A stretch of 64,000 nucleotides of DNA from Miltochrista miniata (lineage: Eukaryota; Arthropoda; Insecta; Lepidoptera; Erebidae). The stretch covers positions 12,710,327 through 12,774,326 of the forward strand of contig OW121753.1 of NCBI GenBank assembly GCA_933228765.1. The letters run 5' to 3'. The position numbers and the translations under genes were made by a program. The stretch's first letter is position 1. The number at the start of each line of letters is the position of its first letter. Positions 10,574 through 21,315 of the stretch are shown piece after piece. The notes below the pieces were generated by a model. It was given only the letters and a program-made list of their open reading frames with translations. It ran no database searches and was not told where the DNA came from.

Positions 10574-11352
10574 AACCGACTTCAATAAAAGGAGGAGGTT
10601 CTCAATTCGTCTGTATGTATTTTTTTTTTATGTATGTTAGGCGATATTTCCGTCAATTATAGACGGATTTCAAAATTTCTTTTTTTGTTGAATAGGGTTT
10701 ACTTCTGAGGTGGTCCCATTTTCACCAGGTCAGGATCTGATGATGGGATCCAGGAGAAAACGAGGGCAACCACCGAAAATTGTAGGGATAACTAGTGCGC
10801 TTGTTAACTTTTTAATTAAGTGCTTTAATGTTCTATATTTTAATGAAGGTCTGGAGTCGATCTGATGATAGAGTCGAAAGACAGTGGAGGGCATTCCTTA
10901 ACAATAAACAGCAGTTACCTTGTGTTTGGGCTTGATTGATTTGTATTGATGAGAACTTTACACCTAGAATCTAGATTGATAGATCCGACTTAAAAAAAAG
11001 GAAGTTCTTAATGTTTTATGTATGTTTATCGATATTTCGTCAACTGTAGACGAATTTCAAATTTGCTTTTCGTTGGATAGAGTTCACTTCTGAGGTGGTC
11101 CCAATTTCACCAGGTCAGGATCTGATGATGGGATTCAGGATAAATCGAGGGCAACCACCGAAAATTGTAGGGACAACTAGTTCGTTTGTTAACTTTTTAA
11201 TTCAGTGCTTTAATGAACTACAATTTAATGAATGTCTGGAGTCGATCTGATGATGGAACCGAAAGACAGTCGAGGGAATTCCTTAACGATTTACAGCAGC
11301 TACCTTGTGTTTGGGCTTGATTGATTTGTATGGATGAGAACTTTCACCTAGA
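10574..11352. repeat. Lepidopteran interspersed repeat, two direct copies of ~380 bp
   Basis: 10574..10966 and about 10983..11352 share long blocks such as acttctgaggtggtcccatt, caggtcaggatctgatgatg and cagcagytaccttgtgtttg. The opening aaccgacttcaa is a frequent start of a lepidopteran repeat whose class I cannot assign. No coding capacity. Confidence 0.7.
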
Positions 11353-11402
11353 TAAATATATTTTGCGGTTCACCCGTCACTTAAAATAATGAAAAAAAAA
11401 TA

Positions 11403-11673
11403 TTCAATAAAAAATAAAACCGACTTCAACCAATTCCTGAATAATAAAATTTACTTAGCACAAAGTAATATGTATTTTGATTTATCAGACTTTATTCAAT
11501 ATAATATTGAAGTTGGTGCCATGAATAATACCTACATAAAACTATGGATTTACTTGGCGCCGACTTCAATATGATATTGAATAAAATCTGATAAATGAAA
11601 ATACATATTAGTTTGTGCTAAGTAAATTTTATTATTCAGGAATTGGTTGAAGTCGGTTTTATTTTTTATTGAA
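11403..11673. mobile_element. Foldback element with 118-bp arms
   Basis: Arms 11403..11520 and 11556..11673 are inverted copies with only a handful of differences, around a 35-bp loop. The arms include aaaaccgacttcaaccaatt and end in a ggtgcc/ggcgcc centre. The word aaccgacttcaa links it to the repeat at 10574..11352. Nonautonomous. Confidence 0.9.
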
Positions 11674-12083
11674 ATTTTTTTTTATTCAGTTAAGTTAGTT
11701 ATATTTCTACTGCTCTATTAAGAGCGAAAGAAAGGTAATGTTTACTTTTAATTTTGTCTGATTCAGGTTTCTAAATTACAATCTCTTTAAAAATACAGTC
11801 AGGGGTCCTATTCAGGTAGATTCTACATCAATATTCTGCCGGTAGCGAGCTCTATTAGAATGCCTGCGGGGACGTAACAGTCTTCGAGCGATTCTTTAAT
11901 GTCCCCTACAATCGGCGATTTGACGTCGTTTGCCAGCGTCCCCGATCTAATACGAAAAATCAAAAGTTATTGCCCACCAAAATAGGATTGTTTCTACAGC
12001 TATTGGAAATATTGATTTTTAGGTTAATATTTAATGTAAACAATACAAGACGAGAGAAAGAGTGCGGTTACACAATCCCTACT
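11674..12083. other. Intergenic, nothing recognised
   Basis: No supported frame or repeat. Confidence 0.45.
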
Positions 12084-12353
12084 TCCCCACTAATATTATT
12101 AATGCGAAAGTAACTCTGTCTGTCTGTCTGCCTGTCTGTCTGTCTGTCTGCCTGTCTGTCTGTCTGTCTGTTACTCTTTCACGCCTAAACGGTAGGTGCG
12201 ATTAAGATGAAATTTGGTATAGGGATAGTTGCCCTGGGAAGCACATAGGCTACTTTTTAATCTACTGCGCAATAGGAGGGTTATGATTATACGCGATAAC
12301 GGCTTTTACGCGATAACGACTTCTACGCGGTCGAAGCCGCGGGGAACAGCTAG
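12084..12353 (+). mobile_element. Helitron-like (Lep1-type) nonautonomous element with CTGT microsatellite
   Basis: Starts with tccccactaatattattaat, contains the conserved ttactctttcacgcctaaac and cacataggctactttttaat blocks, and ends in a short GC hairpin followed by CTAG at 12350..12353 and then T. The 5' TC and 3' CTAG ends fit Helitron-type termini. A ctgt/cctg tetranucleotide array occupies 12116..12172, where other copies read gtttgtgagtgtggatgttt. Confidence 0.65.
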
Positions 12354-12486
12354 TCTGAAAGAAATGAACCTGTAAGTAAGTGAATAAATAGAAAAATAGA
12401 CAGGAAAAAAAGTAAAACATAGTAATGTACCGTCAGCTTAATTTTCTAGCTTGATAAAATGCCACGATCACAATAACACTGTCCCT

Positions 12487-13366
12487 TTTTTTTTTTTTTT
12501 TTTTTTAACGTGAGGGAAAATCCTCGTAGGATGCTATGCCGGACTCTTACCGACTAAAAAAACCTCACGTAACGCCCAACAGCCTATGGTTGAGAGCCCC
12601 GGGTAAGCCCTCAGGAAGGATGTCCCGTGACTCCCAACAGACCTACGGCCGCCAATGCGGCCTCGCCCAGGGGGTGGTTCGGGTGCAATCCCGCGTCTAT
12701 GGGGGATTTCGGGTGTGACCCCGCTTCTAAGGGGGGGCGTGCGTGAGTGCTCACGTCACGCTGCCGTCATGGGCCTGCTTCTGTAAGGACGGTGAGCGGC
12801 CCTCTCACCGTCCTCAGACCCCCGGTCATGGAGGCCGATAGTCCTCGGCGAAGACACGTCGGCGGCGCCCAGGGCGCCGACTGCGGAACTCGGGTGGAAG
12901 AGTTCTCTCCCGCACCCGGCCCGCCGCCTCCTTCGCGAGCATGACTTGCTCGCAGAAAGAGGCGGCGCAGTCCCACTTACTCCCGCTGGAGAGCATGGCT
13001 CGCACCATGGCCTCAAGCGAGAGAGTGTCCACGCCCAGACCCACTACGAGGACCTGTCGCTGTTGTGCCCACGCCGTGCACTCCACCAGCGTGTGGAGCG
13101 CCGTGTCATCGCTGCGGTCCTCGCAGTGCTGACACTCGGCCGTGGTTTCCCGGTGTTTTCGCCACAGATACCTACCGAAGCTACCGTGCCCGGCAAGCAT
13201 CTGTGTCAACCGGTAGGAGAGAGCACCGTGTCTTCTCTCCAGCCACTCGTCCATGACCGGTCTGACGGCCGCGATTGTGGCGAATCCCCCCTTTGGTTGC
13301 TCAAGTCGCATCTTCCATGTCTCCAGGGTTTCCTGGTGGAGCAGGGGGTTTCCTGGTGGAGCAGGG
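12487..13366 (-). mobile_element. R1-clade-like LINE, 5'-truncated copy
   Basis: Poly(A) tail (as poly(T), 12487..12506) and 3' UTR lie left, the C-terminal coding end right. A perfect 14-bp target-site duplication, ataacactgtccct, flanks it at 12473..12486 and 13367..13380, so both boundaries are certain. At the 5' junction a 20-bp unit is duplicated (13327..13346 and 13347..13366). This is a non-rDNA insertion, although classical R1 elements are specific to 28S genes. Confidence 0.9.
12826..13311 (-). pseudogene. R1-like LINE ORF2, C-terminal fragment
   Basis: 161 residues ending at the element's natural stop. They hold the C-terminal zinc-binding motif of R1-type proteins, CQHCEDRSDDTALHTLVEC (C-x2-C-x9-H-x4-C), preceded by LTQMLAGHGSFGRYLWRKH and followed by an arginine-rich tail (RSRRPGRRRR). 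Endonuclease and reverse transcriptase domains are absent because the copy is truncated, so it cannot mobilise. The frame remains open, implying a fairly young insertion. Several plus-strand frames over 12536..13450 are shadows of it. Copies of the same segment lie at 47775, 50861 and 61706. Confidence 0.85.
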
Positions 13367-13380
13367 ATAACACTGTCCCT

Positions 13381-13934
13381 GTGGCACTTTTTTCATAATA
13401 AGATTTTTATCAAGTTCAAAAATTTAAAAAAATCGTACCATTTTGAATAGTACCTACCAGAAATTTTATGTGCCTATTAGGTACTAGGTTTCAAATTTTA
13501 CATCCCATAAAAATAAAAGTTCAGCTAGTTTAAAAAAAATCTCGAAGTTACCGAACGCAATGTGAAAACAAAAAGTGTTTTTGAAGCACCTTCATGTTAA
13601 GAACTTTCTTCATTTCCTGATCAGTGTAAGAAAAACTTTATATTTCCACATTCATTTTTATGATTTAGTGCGTCATAAAAGTGACAATAACTGTTATGAA
13701 CTAAGTAAACTTTTATTTTATAACCATATTATCGTATGATTAAATTTTTCAGTGTAAAATCAGCTTTAGTTTAATTGAAAGTAGTAATTTTAGAGCAGTA
13801 GGAATTTATTTAATCCATTCTGAAGTAGAATACATCTCTCCTCTTGTAAGTAAATTTTCTTTTATTTACAAATAGAACTACGTTTAAGACCAGTAGCGTA
13901 AGACTGAAGTAACTTTTCCATGCCTAAATAATGA
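13381..13934. other. Intergenic, nothing recognised
   Basis: AT-rich, no supported frame. Confidence 0.45.
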
Positions 13935-16205
13935 AAATGAAAACGAAAATATCTTTATTCATTTAGGTTACAAAGTAACACTTATGAACGTCAAAATTTT
14001 TGCTTCTACATTTACATTTACTGCCAGATTCGCAATGCAATAGGTAGAGCCTGTGAGGAAGAACCTGGCAAGAAAACTCACGGCCACTCTTTTCAAATAG
14101 TCTTAGTACATTCGTTTGTCATGCAATAAAGATTAACAATTTTGTCTACACAAGCGACATTTACAATCGCGCCTAATTAAGTGAGGAGCAAGCAACTCAT
14201 GTCCATGTCTCTGTATCATTAAAATAGTCATCAATAGTATAGTATGCCCTTTTTAAAAGATGTGTCTTGATTTCCCTTTTGAATCTATATAAAGGAAGGT
14301 TCATAATATTTAAAGGGATTTTATTGAATAGGCGTACACCAAGTCCTTCGAATGAGTCGTGTACCTTATGTAATCGAAAAACCTTTCCAATCAATTTATG
14401 CTTATTTCTAGTATTTATTGAATGTACGTCACTGTTCTTAAGATATAGATGTATGTTCTTTTTAACAGACATGATGTTCTCAAATATGTATTGCGATGCA
14501 ACCGTTAAAATTCCTATTTCTTTAAATTTCTCTTTAAGCGATTCTCGAGCATTTAATTTATAAATTGCACGTATAGCTCTTTTCTGAAGTACAAAAATTA
14601 TTTGTATATCTGCTGCCTTGCCCCACAGCAAAATGCCGTAAGACATGACGCTATGAAAATAACTAAAATAAACCAGCCTGGCTGTTTGGACATCAGTGAG
14701 CTGTCTTATCTTGGTAACGGCAAAAGCCGCCGAACTGAGTTTTGCTGCTAGACACGATATTTGGGCAGTCCACTGTAATTTACTATCTAAAGTGATCCCC
14801 AAGAATACGGTTGATTCTACAAGATGAAGGGTGTCACTGTTCAATGTTATATTTGTTTCATAATTTTTGACATTGGGCATGGTAAATCTAATACATTTTG
14901 TCTTTTTAGCGTTCAATAGCAAATTATTGGTTGTGAACCAATCTACAACTTGGGCAAGTGCACTATTTACGTTGTCAAAAGTACTTGGATTGCGATCAAC
15001 TTTAAAAATAAGTGACGTATCATCAGCAAATAGAACAACATCGCACAAGTTCTGTACATAGAAAGGTAAATCGTTGATGTAAATTAAAAATAAAAAAGGT
15101 CCTAGAATTGATCCTTGCGGCACACCCATAGCTACAGAAGCTCCAGAGGACCGACTTCCATTAATGTCAACATATTGCATTCGATCTTTAAGATAGGAGG
15201 CAACAAGATCCATTGCAGAGTCCCTTATACCATAATGATCTATTTTTCGTAATAAAGTGTTATGATCAACGCAGTCGAAAGCCTTGGACAGATCGCAGAA
15301 TACCCCGATGGCATCCTGTCGATTTTCCCAAGCGCTGAATATATGTTTTATAAGTGTCACACCTGCGTCAGTAGTAGAACGACCTCTTGTAAACCCATAC
15401 TGCTCGTTGTGTAGTAACATATTTGAACTAAAATGTGATTGTAATTGCTGCAGTATAATTTTCTCAAAAATTTTGCTAATGGCAGGCAGTATTGAGATAG
15501 GTCTAAAGTTACCAGGGTCTGTTTTGGATCCGGCCTTAAAAAGAGGTATCACTTTACTGTATTTCATTAAATCTGGAAACACGCCTTTATCAACACATAT
15601 ATTAAATATTGCAGCTAGATGAGAAGATATAATTAAAATAATTGACTGCATTAATTTCACAGAAAAACCCCACAAGTCTGCTGTATTTTTTGAGTTAAGC
15701 GACTTAAATACTTTAACGATATCGTTGGGATTCACATATTTAAATCTAAATGAGACGCTACAGTGGTCCACGCTACCCCTACGCATTCGTTGAGCTTTAA
15801 CTGGGCAAGAATTTAAGGAGCTCGTTGTAGTCGCGGGTATGTCTATAAAAAAATTATTAAAGGTTTGTGCTACATCTAAACTATTATTAATCAATCTATT
15901 ATTAACAATCAATTCAATGTCATGGTCACGAGTTTTGTGCCGTCCGGTTTCAGAATTAATTATATTCCATGTCATTTTTACCTTATTGTTCGACTGTTTA
16001 ATCTTCCGACTTAAATGTAATGACTTGGCAGCAGCACATGCCTTTTTAAAGGTTTTTGAATAAAGTTTAACATACTGAATAAAAGCAGGATCAAAATTAA
16101 ATTGCTTCATACCATATAACTCATATAACTTCGCCCTACTCTTGTTTATACCAGTAGTTGCCCAATCACAAAATTGCATGCCTTTATTTTTATAAAAGGT
16201 TTTTG
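13935..16205 (-). mobile_element. CR1/Daphne-like LINE, 5'-truncated
   Basis: The 660-codon RT frame and a 3' UTR of about 260 bp run down to the tail near 13935 (reverse complement of atgaaaatgaaaacgaaaat). The endonuclease and ORF1 are missing, so the 5' end is truncated near 16205. I found no clear target-site duplication. The same 3' tail recurs alone at 31668..31715. Confidence 0.8.
14197..16179 (-). CDS. Non-LTR retrotransposon reverse transcriptase (CR1/Daphne-like), 660 aa
   Basis: Reverse transcriptase that would prime on nicked chromosomal DNA. Residues 1..150 are the linker after the lost endonuclease. The RT core runs about 150..420: IPLFKAGSKTDPGNFRPISI at 211..230, motif A CDLSKAFDCVDH with the catalytic Asp near 296, motif B GVPQGSILGP near 352..361, and motif C LFADD at 383..387. 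A C-terminal domain of about 240 residues follows (WTAQISCLAAKLSSAAFAVT, then RFKREIKTHLLKRAYYTIDD). No stop or frameshift is visible, which suggests recent insertion. The first Met is simply the first in the frame, and the frame is open slightly upstream. It probably produces no active element by itself because the endonuclease is absent. Clade assignment within CR1/Jockey is tentative. Confidence 0.85.
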   Translation of the reverse strand: MQFCDWATTGINKSRAKLYELYGMKQFNFDPAFIQYVKLYSKTFKKACAAAKSLHLSRKIKQSNNKVKMTWNIINSETGRHKTRDHDIELIVNNRLINNSLDVAQTFNNFFIDIPATTTSSLNSCPVKAQRMRRGSVDHCSVSFRFKYVNPNDIVKVFKSLNSKNTADLWGFSVKLMQSIILIISSHLAAIFNICVDKGVFPDLMKYSKVIPLFKAGSKTDPGNFRPISILPAISKIFEKIILQQLQSHFSSNMLLHNEQYGFTRGRSTTDAGVTLIKHIFSAWENRQDAIGVFCDLSKAFDCVDHNTLLRKIDHYGIRDSAMDLVASYLKDRMQYVDINGSRSSGASVAMGVPQGSILGPFLFLIYINDLPFYVQNLCDVVLFADDTSLIFKVDRNPSTFDNVNSALAQVVDWFTTNNLLLNAKKTKCIRFTMPNVKNYETNITLNSDTLHLVESTVFLGITLDSKLQWTAQISCLAAKLSSAAFAVTKIRQLTDVQTARLVYFSYFHSVMSYGILLWGKAADIQIIFVLQKRAIRAIYKLNARESLKEKFKEIGILTVASQYIFENIMSVKKNIHLYLKNSDVHSINTRNKHKLIGKVFRLHKVHDSFEGLGVRLFNKIPLNIMNLPLYRFKREIKTHLLKRAYYTIDDYFNDTETWT

Positions 16206-18079
16206 ATTTGAAAATGTTATAGTACTCAAATAAAATATATTAAAGTATAAATAATGTTTTGATGCTATAGTATAGTAAATAAAATGAACTGTTTTAAATT
16301 TGATTTAATTTTAATTCATAAATGCCATCAATTTTGATACAAGAGACCTATATTGTTGTGTGAACTAACCCTACGACAAACCTCATGTAAACAATTAACT
16401 ATCCCTATAGTAGATCCCAAAAATACCCACTTTTTACGCATCTGAATATAGCAAGTATAAATTTAAAGTCCTTCAAATTGCGGCTTCAAGTATTGTGAAA
16501 GTATAAAACTCAACAAAAAGGTAGGTAATATAACAGAAAACAAAAGAGTTTTCAATGAGCTGTTTCTCGGCGACCGAACACTTAGTGGAGTGATATTTAG
16601 TGGTTCATTTCGATTCGACTTGCCGACCTTTGTTCAGTGGCGCTTTTTTTCCTAAAGGATGTTCGGTGAATTGCAAATCTGTTCGGTTCAGTCAACTTCA
16701 AGGGATGCCTCGGGCTGTGTAAATATTTAATGCATATTTCATGGAACCCGACGTTCACTCTGTAAAAGATCCGATAAAACATCTTCTCTGGTATAAAGTT
16801 GGTACTTAAGTGCAGTATTTAATTGAAAATGGATATCTCCCGATTACATAGTAACAATTACAGAATTTAAAATAATTGAGTTTCTAGAGGAAAGGTCTAA
16901 TATAAATCATAGTTCGTGCAGCATCCATCTTTACAACAGCTTATCAGCGGATGCACTCTTTTTTGGTATGATATAGGCATGGAGCAAATATAAGATATAT
17001 ATTATATTTGCTCCATGGAAATAGGTATGCATGAAATTGCAAAATATGGAAACACAAACATATTAAGTTTGTTACATACTGCCGCGCAAAAGCCATTGAA
17101 TGAACTCTAATGAATCTTTACGATATACATGAAAATAACATATATCCTATAATTTATATTTTCTTTGTGAAAATTCAACAAAAATAAATAAATCGAATAT
17201 ACAATAAATCAGATATAAATCAATTCTGTGAAGTATTACATAAAATAAAATGTGTAAATGATTTAATATAACATAAATAAAAGGTTAAATCTAGTAATCC
17301 GTACATACCGCTGTGATTGAAGTGGGGAAAAATCGGTGCCATAGGCTACTTCGTAAACTGGAAAAATATCTTATTCTCTAGGGAAACAACTGCGATATCC
17401 GAAATTTCACTCAGTTGGAACCGCGAGCTTTCTCTATTGGCTAATTAAACCTAAGTGTGTTAGATACACGTTTTTTATGAGACAAGAAAGCCTGTTGATG
17501 ACGTCACGTTTTTTATTATTATTATTGTCTCTAAAATCTCCGGACCATAACTTCAGGTTTACCTATATAACCTTTATTTTCAAGCCAGAGCTCCGTCATC
17601 TTTCTCTCTGGAGTCTTAGTCATCTTTGCAGTAAAAGAATGTATAGGCCTTGGTCACTAAAGATCTTGGTGAATTCCAAGGTATCTATGATCAAATCACA
17701 TTGTTAATATCGAATAACCTACATAAATCATCATAGATGTTCAAAAATATAGATTAAAAACATCTTGCAAAATATCACAGGAATTTAATGCAAATGTTAA
17801 TAAATCTTGCGATAGAAAGCACATTTTTTACTAACCCTCATGGGAAATGATAAATGAAATGAAGCTGGCCATTTTATTTTAGCGCTGGGCGACGTCAAAC
17901 GGTGCATTCTTAATAGACTGCAATCGTGGTATGCATATAAATTTGCTCTCAATGAATAAAATTTTTCACATAACCACGTGATGACACTCAAGCCTCCCAA
18001 GGGCATTATTTCTCCGAGATAGATTTCCATTCATACATGTTGTTGAATACTTATTCGACATTCAATCTCTTTAGTAACA
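16206..18079. other. Intergenic with one hairpin
   Basis: No gene recognised. 16978..16993 and 17002..17017 form a perfect 16-bp-arm hairpin (catggagcaaatataa) with an 8-nt AT loop. The short frames at 16597..16782, 17477..17707 and 17797..18030 have no known domain. Confidence 0.5.
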
Positions 18080-18227
18080 ACTAGCTGTTACCCGCGACTT
18101 CGTCCGCGTGGAAATTATGTTATAAGCAAAGTTTGAACCGTATTCTATTTGAGGCTCTAGCTAGGATAAGTCGTAACCAAAATGTGGGATCAAATTTAGG
18201 ACATCCTCCAACTTACCCGGGGAGTTA
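18080..18227 (-). mobile_element. Helitron-like (Lep1-type) 3' end, truncated
   Basis: actagctgttacccgcgact and tcgtccgcgtgga are the reverse complement of the CTAG-terminated Helitron-like 3' end. The inner part is diverged, and the 5' half is lost. Confidence 0.55.
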
Positions 18228-18241
18228 TGCGCTAGATGGAT

Positions 18242-18368
18242 TTTTTTAACGTGAGGAAAATCCCACATGAATGTACTATGACTCCCACTGACTAAAAACC
18301 ACACGTATCCTACCTAACAGCCTACGATTGGGAGCCCCGGGTAAGCCCTCTAAAGGATACCCTAGGAC
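18242..18368 (-). mobile_element. R1-like LINE tail, 127 bp, with target-site duplication
   Basis: Only the poly(A) and distal 3' UTR of the R1-like family remain (aacgtgaggaaaatccca, gattgggagccccgggtaag). The 14-bp duplication tgcgctagatggat at 18228..18241 and 18369..18382 proves it is a complete, extremely 5'-truncated retrotransposition product rather than a decayed longer copy. Confidence 0.9.
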
Positions 18369-18639
18369 TGCGCTAGATGGATAGGAAGAGACCTCATGGT
18401 TTTAGTGCGTCCAAGGCCGGTATGACGTACGTGTTTATTAATTAGCCCCTTTAATAATTATAAGAGTAAGTAGTATGGTGAAGCGCGAATACGAAACGTT
18501 TGTTAGATTAGGGCCACAGACTGAAAACTTTACGCATAATCGGAAGAGTTGAGACGATAACACTAACGCTAACGGTAGCCAGTAAATGGCAGTCGTTAAA
18601 CCAAGTTGAAGACCTTATAGATTTAATAATTTTCAAAAG

Positions 18640-18785
18640 TAGGCAGTACTAACGCCTGTCTATTTCAACACGGCAATGCGGCTCACCACATATTACGTTA
18701 CGTGGGACAAATTAAAAAAAGGTAAACATATAATATGCCTCGATACCCCTTTGGGGATAAAGGCGTGACCGTATGCATTTACTTA
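18640..18785 (-). repeat. Lepidopteran interspersed repeat (tcacgcctttatcccc family)
   Basis: Reverse complement of the repeat at 58295..58560: both contain ggggataaaggcgtga (or its complement), and cacggcaatg/ggctcacc and acgtgggac blocks in the same relative order. Likely the 3' tail of a LINE; class uncertain. Confidence 0.6.
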
Positions 18786-18814
18786 TTATGTTTAAGGTGA
18801 TTTAATTTATGTAC

Positions 18815-20598
18815 TGTAACGTAACGGGCTTCAAGGGTGTCGGTGTGGACTTCCCAAATCCCGTGTTACAATAGTTTGATTTGTAAAAGAAGATTACCTG
18901 GATAACAGCAGCCGGAGATACAGTGGACCTTTTAGGTTAAGGGCCGTGTTGTCTGGCTAGTAAACCCCTGTTGCAGTGAGTTCGTGAAAGAAAAACCAGT
19001 GTATATTATTATCACCACGTTTAATGGTCTACAATACAAAAACCACAGGCCTTGTGGTATATCAAACGCACTACTTAGCCTATATATATATGGCAGGATG
19101 TACCAGTATTACTCCAGTTAGAATACTTATATCTACACACACTTTACTTACTTGCTATAAACTTATATCAGATCTATTGACCTGGCCGGCTCTTGCGCCG
19201 ATGCGATGAAATTATTTCATTTGACACAATTAACTAAACATCACCTTGTGACGTGGCTAACAAAATATACTTTAATCTAGCGACCTAGAGATGGATCCAT
19301 TCTGGTTAACATTATTATAATCTATGATTTAAAGTCTAAATAAATCTAGTTACATTCTCGGATCGTTATGCAGCCTCCTGAAGGTGAACTACGTTGTTAA
19401 ACTGTCGGTGGACTATCGCGTAGGCACCGCTAACCAACGAGATGCAGTAATCAACCTCGCGTATGGATGTATAAGAAGAATCCTGGTGGCCCTCCTTGGT
19501 GCCAAGTAGTGAAAAAGAAATGCACGTGGCGCAAAAAAAGAGAATAAAAAAATGCCGGTGCGAGAACCGGTTACCGCTACAAAGCCGGGCTCGTCAGCGG
19601 CGCGCAGTCCCGTCTGTGGATCACGCGTCCCACGCTGATGGGTTCACGGGGAAGAATTCCTCCGTGTTGGGATTCCGCCGAGGGACGGACAGGTATTCCC
19701 AGCAATAATAGGTAGGTACTCCAAAGACCCGCTACAACAAAAGTTACGCGTCATTAGCAATCAGCACGCACTTCACAGACCGCGATTATTACAAGGTCTA
19801 TCTAGCTTATAAATACCTTTTTGCGGGTCCTGTGATGGTACGAATTGCTCTTGAAGAGACACCTTACGGGTCTTCTCGCTCGAGAGAAAAAAATGCCGAC
19901 TGCCTCCATCTTTGCTTTTCGTCTCTTCCCCTTCCCACCAAGCCAAACCCGCTTGGTCAGTTACATCTACGGTCCGTTTCATTTCACTCATCCCTCACGT
20001 TCCGTTCGTGACTTTTATTCCTCCACCTCTCATACGCCATACACGATTAGGGCTTTATCGCATTAACGCCATGTCATTAACTGAAGCTAAAACTATCCTG
20101 TACATTAACCATCCTATCCTCTTAAGCGAATATTTTATCTACTATTTGACATAATGTTCTACGTTACGCGGAACGTGAATTCTGGTGTGACCACTCCGAA
20201 ATTGATCCGCTCGTAAACTATATATAAATTATCATTAGTTCCAAATCTGTTTACTAATTTAATATACCTATTATTTACTCTAATCTAGATTTATTGTACA
20301 CTAAATAAAACTATTTTTTTTTTATGTTCTTTTTTTTTATTCCTAAACTATTTCGTTGACAAGGATCAGTCATTGTCACTGTCAAAATGACAATGTCAGA
20401 TTCACGACGTCTAACCTATGTGTATGTGTAGTATTGTGACTGGATGTAAACACGGAATAAAACGACAGAAAGATATCGAGTTTAATATCTTTGTGTTAAT
20501 GTGCTTAATGTATGAACTCCTCGTTATCACGAGACAAAAAGAGAGTATTATACTAGAACGTATGGATAATGTGTTGGTGAGTATTGCAGAGTGTTACA
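18815..20598 (-). repeat. 3' LTR of the Gypsy element, 1784 bp
   Basis: Starts tgtaacgtaacgggcttcaa and ends gcagagtgttaca on the plus strand, i.e. TG...CA. It is long for a Gypsy LTR. It contains no open frame of substance; small frames at 19024, 19496, 19845 and 19912 recur identically in the other LTR because of the duplication. A TATATATA run lies at 19083..19090. Confidence 0.95.
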
Positions 20599-20613
20599 AT
20601 ACCCCCTTTCTCG
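20599..20613 (-). promoter_or_regulatory. Polypurine tract for plus-strand DNA synthesis
   Basis: Directly internal to the 3' LTR, the minus strand reads gagaaagggggtat, a purine-rich tract of the kind that primes second-strand synthesis in LTR retrotransposons. Function inferred from position. Confidence 0.75.
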
Positions 20614-21315
20614 GGAAAAGAGGTAAACCGACAGGTTTACCGAAAGAAACAGCCGGGGTAACCGGGAAAAAGTGGTTACTTAACCGACTCCAAAAAGGAT
20701 TAAAAAAAATACCGAGAAATAAAAGAATAAGACTTCAGAACGCTGCTAGCAATAGTTATTCTTCTGACTGCCCTTTAGAATGATCACAGCTGGATAGGTA
20801 TTCCTTTCAAAACGCGTACTTCACTCTTCCATACCTCACACAGTATTTCATATTTATCTATGTACATTCATTCGTCATCCTTTCCATATTAATAATAATT
20901 ATAATAATACATATAATAATATTTAAAGCTTATTTTCCACCTATCATTCAGTCATGCACTTATCCTTCCCTTTCTTAATTTGCTCCTATCATTCCATAAT
21001 TATTTACATGCTGTCATTCATCAGTCTTATATTCTGTAAGAGTTTTTCATACTTTGGCCAATCGTACTGTCGGTCAATCATTTGACTGTCAAGAAAAACA
21101 ACTTTTTTGCTCATGCGTTGTTAAGTATCATATCATATAAACATTAACTGTAAGAATAAGAACACAATGTAAAAACACAAACGGCAAAGCAATTATTAAT
21201 TGCATACATTAGTTTCGATAAATGCTTGCCTAGCCCTACGATCAAAAAAAAAATCTTGGGTTCGGAGTAAATACCACTAGACAAGCAACAATATCGGACA
21301 GGGTGTGTAAATAAT
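20614..21315 (-). other. Noncoding 3' region of the Gypsy element
   Basis: About 700 bp between the pol stop and the PPT. I see no env or accessory frame on the minus strand. The 121-codon plus-strand frame 20418..20783 runs from the LTR into this region and is an antisense shadow. Confidence 0.6.

Noticed and set aside
12116..12172. Tetranucleotide array as a CRISPR or satellite
   Set aside because: A simple microsatellite without spacers inside a transposon.
12536..13450. Several plus-strand open frames in GC-rich DNA
   Set aside because: They are antisense shadows of the R1-like LINE coding end and UTR.
19024..20154. Open frames repeated identically at 26836..27966
   Set aside because: They recur only because they lie in the two LTRs; no domain and wrong strand relative to the element.
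20418..20783. 121-codon frame as a possible env or accessory gene
   Set aside because: Runs across the LTR boundary on the strand opposite to gag and pol.
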